DNA from: Triatoma infestans
Lineage: Eukaryota; Arthropoda; Insecta; Hemiptera; Reduviidae
Assembly (NCBI GenBank): GCA_011037195.1
Contig: JAAEAF010006181.1
Location: forward strand, 1 to 64,000
Direction: 5' to 3'
DNA length: 64,000 nt
Shown here: in pieces, positions 38,401 to 44,400 of the stretch
How positions within the stretch are numbered: the stretch's first letter is position 1
Layout of the letters: each line of letters starts with the position of its first letter
Program-made: the position numbers and the translations under genes
Notes under the pieces: model-generated
Told to the model about the DNA's origin: nothing
Seen by the model: only the letters and a program-made list of their open reading frames with translations
The model's database searches: none

Positions 38401-41400
38401 CAAAAGGAATGTTTAGCATTGTATCTAATACTGGTTTAGTACGTCTGGCTAAGAAACTAGATCGCGAATTACAGGAAAGGTACACACTAGTTGTCCGAGC
38501 ACGTGATGAAGGTTCACCACCTCTGTCCTCAACAGCGCCTCTTGTAGTCAGAGTGCTTGATGTTAATGATAATCCTCCAGTAAGTGCTCTGTTTAGACCT
38601 ACTCCTTTAAGCTTGTATTTTAATGTACAAGCGCATTGTTGATATTTTATGAAATTGTAAATTCATTTCTGCTTTATTTTTTTTAAAATACCTTGTAAAT
38701 TACAAAAGAGATTTGATATGTGAAATTAATTTAATGTTACTTTTTTTTTATAAGGTTTTTGTAAAAAATGTATACTCAGTAGAAGTGGCCGAGAGTGCCC
38801 CACTTGATACAGATATTTTGAGAGTGGAAGCTTATTCTGCCGATATTGGAGTAAATGCCGAAATTGTCTATTCCATTGCTGGAGGTAATGAAGATGGCAG
38901 ATTTTATTTGGATTCTAAAACTGGTAATTTTATCTTACTTGTAATCTGAATAGGAAAGTAATGTTGATATTTATTTTTATATTTATACTTAAAATTTGTT
39001 TTTTATTTTCTTTTTTAGGAGTATTAACTATTTTACAGCCCCTAGATTATGAAGCTTTAAAAAGTTATATACTGACTGTGGAAGCGACAGATAGAGGCGA
39101 TCCGCCGCTTTCAAGTCAAGCTTTAGTCAACATATCTGTGATAGATTCTAATGACAATACGCCTATTTTTGTACAAGTTATTTATACTGCTACAGTCCCT
39201 GAAAATATTAGTGTTGGCAGTACTATTATTCAGGTAAACATCTACATGGCGCCTTTATTAAAGTATTTAGAAGTTGGAAGTTATTTGGAAGTTGGATTTC
39301 TTCTTTTGTGGAATTTTCTGATGAAGATTTCTTCTAAAAACTGATGTTTCTAAAACTGGGAGTCGTAACAAGGTCCGCATACCGCATTTACAAAAACTCA
39401 CATTATGCACCACCACAGGCCTCCTTTTTAAGGTCCCCTTTTTCCTAGCAGCCTCAAATTTAAATCTCTTTTCCCGAACAAATAATTACCTGTTACAAAT
39501 AGTATCTATTTTTAGACATTCAGTTATAAAACAAAAACCTAGGAAGTCCAGAAACAGTCTGGTCTTTTACTTTCGTTCGCGAAATATTTTCTGTCATAGG
39601 GTCTTATCCAACCAAAACTCGTAGCATAAAACTACACTGACACAGAAATTAAAATGGTTTCATAGGAGCAATAAAAATTATGACATCTAAAAAATGGGGT
39701 TCAAACTAAAAGTTTAAATATACAAACATAAAAAATGACTAATGGAGTTAAAATCATCTAAAAAAAGTGATTAGTCAGCGTTTATAATATAATCGACCGT
39801 CGGCGACTTTAACTCAAAAAAAAAAAAAAAAAATTAATAAATTCTGCAACCATATTTAGATTCTACACAGAAAAGCTATGGGATCATATTAGAACTGTTT
39901 TATTATTTAAAGTTTCATACCAAGTTAACATTTTCTTTGTTTTATTTAAATTATATTCCTTTTTAAAGGTTTCAGCTACTGATGCTGATTCTGGAGATAA
40001 CGGAAGAATTACTTATCATTTAGAAAAAGGAGATTTATATCAACAATTTAGTGTTGATCCTAATAATGGTTATATCACAGTTTTAAAACCGTTAGATAGA
40101 GAAACTGTAAGTATTATTATAATTTTAAAAAAAAAATACAATATTTTTAATATACAATTTATTACAATTGACAATAACTAATATATCTCTTGAAAGATTT
40201 CTAGTTATAAACTCATCATTAAGGCTACTGATTCTGGACCAATTATTTCATTATCAAGTGCAGTTACCGTTAATGTAGAAATTCTAGATGTAAATGACAA
40301 TCCTCCCCTATTTTCCCAGTCAAATTATTCAGCAGTAATTCAGGTGACTATTTTAAAAAGTGCTCAAACTTCGTAATATTTTATTAGAAAATTTTAATAA
40401 CCTTCTTCGATATTTGCTTTTATCTTTTTATAGGAAGGCAAATCTGCTGGCTGGTCGATTATAAAGTTGAATGTAACCGATGCTGATATTGGAGTTAATG
40501 CTGGACCTTTCACTTTCGATATTAGATCTGGAAATGAAGGAAAACTCTTTAGAATTAGTTCTGATGGGACAGTGAGGACTGTTGCCAGACTCAGTCGTCG
40601 CATCCAACAATCTTATGTTCTTCAAATTCGTGTATTCGATAGTGGGACGCCTCTTCTTTTTTCGGATACTTTACTAACAATAAAGGTGAAATGTACATTA
40701 TGATGCTTTAAATAAAAATGTTTATAATTTAAACTACAAGTATGATGTTGAATGATTATCATTTTTCCACTGTTGAGATAAATACAGCATTTTTTTCTCT
40801 ACAAAGAACCATAATTTAAAATGTGAAAATTTCCAGGTAATAGAAGAATCACAGTACCCTCCAGCTCTTACACCCATGGACATTGTGGTTATTTCTTTTG
40901 AAGATAATTTTAAGAAAGGAGTCCTTGGTACTGTTCAAGCAACGGATCTCGATCCATATGACAAACTACATTTCAGTTTAATTGGTGATCCCGTTGGTTT
41001 TCAAATCGATCAAAGAACTGGGATTATAACGGCTACAAATGTTGACAGTGGCCAGTATAAGGTTAATGTTTCCGCAACAGATGGAAAATATACATCAAGT
41101 GTTATTGTCACAGTTAATATTCAGCCACTCTTTCCTGAAATGTTATTGACAGCTTTCAGTATAAGGTGAGGAATGCCTTAAGACTGTACTTCTTTTGGAT
41201 TTACTTATAGTACGATTTCAGAGAGTTCGTGAACTCGCTTAAATAAAATCAGCTCATGACCTTTATTTTTTTATAACTTCTAACTTAAAGTTTTTATTTC
41301 CTTCGATATGAATGTAGTGATAAGTTACAATAATATTACTGTTCTGACTGACTAATAGAAACAACCTATTGTTTCTGTTATTTTTGAAAGAATTTTTCAA

Positions 41401-44400
41401 TGGATTAGCTATGTTATTATTTGTTTTTTAAGACCTTTTATTTTCACTTACTGCTGTAATAGGAAGTAATAATGTGTTTTATTTGTCGATCATCTACACA
41501 ACTTTTCTATATAATTTCATCAAAAGTACACTATGCATGGAACTAGTCCATCTGCAGAGTTGCATTATAATAACTTAAAGTTCACCGCATATAAAAACAG
41601 AAATGAAATAAACATACAAAATAACAAGTAAAATAAAATCTTACCGCCAGCGCACTCACAGATTCACTATGTGAGATAATAAAAGGAGCTATAATATAAT
41701 TCATCTTATTTTGAACATAAGGTTTGTGTATTGAACTCTCCAATAAGAAATATTCTATAATTCCAGGCTCTGCTATGATAGTTATCAGGATTCACTTCAT
41801 ATTTCCGAAATTAAAATTTTTACCGTAATAAATATCTTCGTGTCTCCTAACACGAGTTTCTCTTAGTGCAATTAATTTATGTTTACAAACTTTTAGTTTG
41901 GTTTGCTATAAAACGAGATTCCTTGGTATCATAAATGTGATTTAAGTGCTCTTCGCCTCAATCGACAAAACTTGTAGCGGCAAAATTTTAAACCTCCTTA
42001 CAATAGGCCAAAATAAACCCCTAAAATTACATTTTTCCGGAAAAATGTTTCAAATATAAGTAATACTTTTTCATTGGTAGCTAATATTCTAATTTTATAA
42101 AATAAGTTGTGGCTCTTTTCGGGAAAATTCCAAATTCTGTATAATCATATTTCCGATCAATCGATTTTCTTCAAATTTGAAATTCTAGCATTTCTTCTTA
42201 CATATCTTAATAATAAATAGGTAGTACAACTATAAATTATAATAAAATTGTACTTAGAGGAAATCTTAACTTACTACTCCCTCAAGAATCACGAAAAAAT
42301 CAATTTTTCTCGGAAAATGTTTCAGACAAAAGTGATAAGCATTTATATGTATAGAATAGTATACGAAGTTTAAAGAAAATCGTTGGGGCCAATCACGAAA
42401 ATTTGAAACATTCATTAAAGTCGCATATTCTGTTGATGGATTTTGACCGAAACATTCGTGTCAGATTTCTACGATTTTTTTACTTCCTCCTCTATTTTTG
42501 AGCTATGTAATCCAAAAAACATTAATCGCAGAAAACTTGATATTCAGTTTCGGTACCACCAGCTAGATCTGATGAAGCATGAAGTGAAGGCCAAATTCAC
42601 CAAATAAAATGCTATATTATTTACTAGTTTTCCAGCTTTTCGAAGCTCTCAAAAATGGTTCTAAAGAATTTATTTAAAATTCAATATTTACCAAATCATT
42701 TTCATTTTAAACATTTTTCTCCAATAGAATTTTATTTTCGGAGTTTTTGAAAGTGGAGATGTGAGTCATTTTTCTCTCTAATGTATATGATTTCAGTAAT
42801 CCTAAAGTATGATAGCCCTTCAATTCTTAAATGATTATTACTATTATTTTCAGGTTAAAAGGAATGACTGCACATCACTTCGTATTAAGTGGACGCAAGA
42901 ATATAATTCGTTTGCTCAAAAAACTTCTCAAGACTGAAATTTTTCTACTCAGTATTCAACCATTTAATAAAGATTTAGATATTTTACTTTCATTCCAAGA
43001 TGTGAGTTTTTTTTTTTAAATAATTTTTATAAGATATTAATATGTTAATTGATATATCAATAATAATTATTCAATATTTTGTAGAACATACCTTTAGATG
43101 AGGTAATAAAAGCAATGGTTGAGTCAGGGTTACCCGTAATTCCCCACAAATGTGAATGCCAAAATGGTGGCATATGCCGTCAAAGATTGTCTATCATCCC
43201 TCAGAATATTATTACTACAGCAACTGGTGTCAACAGTTTTGTTGCACCGGCTCATACCCACCGAATGTATTGTGCATGCCCTTCAACTCATACAGGTACT
43301 TGCGAAAATCATTTTCAGATTACTAATCATAGTAAACGATTTCTTTAGATTGAATTACAAAATTTTACAAATTGATTGTTATTAACAACTTTTAATTTCC
43401 ATTTTTTTTTTTTTTTTTTTTTTAAAGGTGAACTGTGTGAAGTTTCTGTAAAAGATGCTTGTGACTGTCCTCCGCCAACAGTTTGTTCCCATCAGGGAGA
43501 TAGTTTGACCGGATATTTTATGTGTGCATCGCCTCCGCCAGTCGCTCCTCTTTGCGCGGAGAATCATACATGTAATTCACCAAGCCAGGGTACCACCAGT
43601 AAATATATATTCAGCTATCAAAATATTATTATAGCTGTGGCTGGCCTGATAGCTATCTGCTTTACTGCAGTCGCTATTATAATTATTATTTGGTAAGGAA
43701 ATATTATTTTTAATTTATGTTTTATGACTCATAAATATATGGGCTTTAAATAGTTGATATTATTATTGTAGGAAATGTAGAAAAAGAAGAAGAGAAAATT
43801 CTAATGAAGATGGTAGTAGAAGAATGAAAGAAATTAGAATATTGAATTCAGAAGCCAAGTGCAATTCTAAAATTAGCAATTTGAAAGCTTCTCAAGTAAG
43901 TTTAATATTCTTAAATGTAATGCACGTACTGGAGTAGTTCAAATATAAAAATTATTGTTAGATTAATGAGATAACTTTACTCTTTGATGATTTAAAATTT
44001 CCAATTCCATGTATTATTTCTTTAGCACATTCGGAGGCCTTCGTCGTACAATTGCGGCAACGATACTCTATATACAGCACTTCCCTTGAATAATCTGGAT
44101 ACTGTACGTAATTATGGTCTTGCAGGGGAAGAATTAGAAAATGTTTCTTGTGATTATGTACAGAATATTACGAAAAATACGGATCCTACGACTAAAATAA
44201 CTAATGGTATGTTTCTCTCATTTTCTTAAGTCTTAATATTTTGAAGAAGGCCAAACATCTTTTAGTGTATCATTTTGTATTCTATTAACGTTTCAGTATC
44301 TGTAACACGATTAATTGCATTTTAATATGTCATATGTATAAATTTCAGATTTTAAATGCAGCAGTGGTGGCCGGCGAAGCTACCCTGAAGAGGAAACTAG

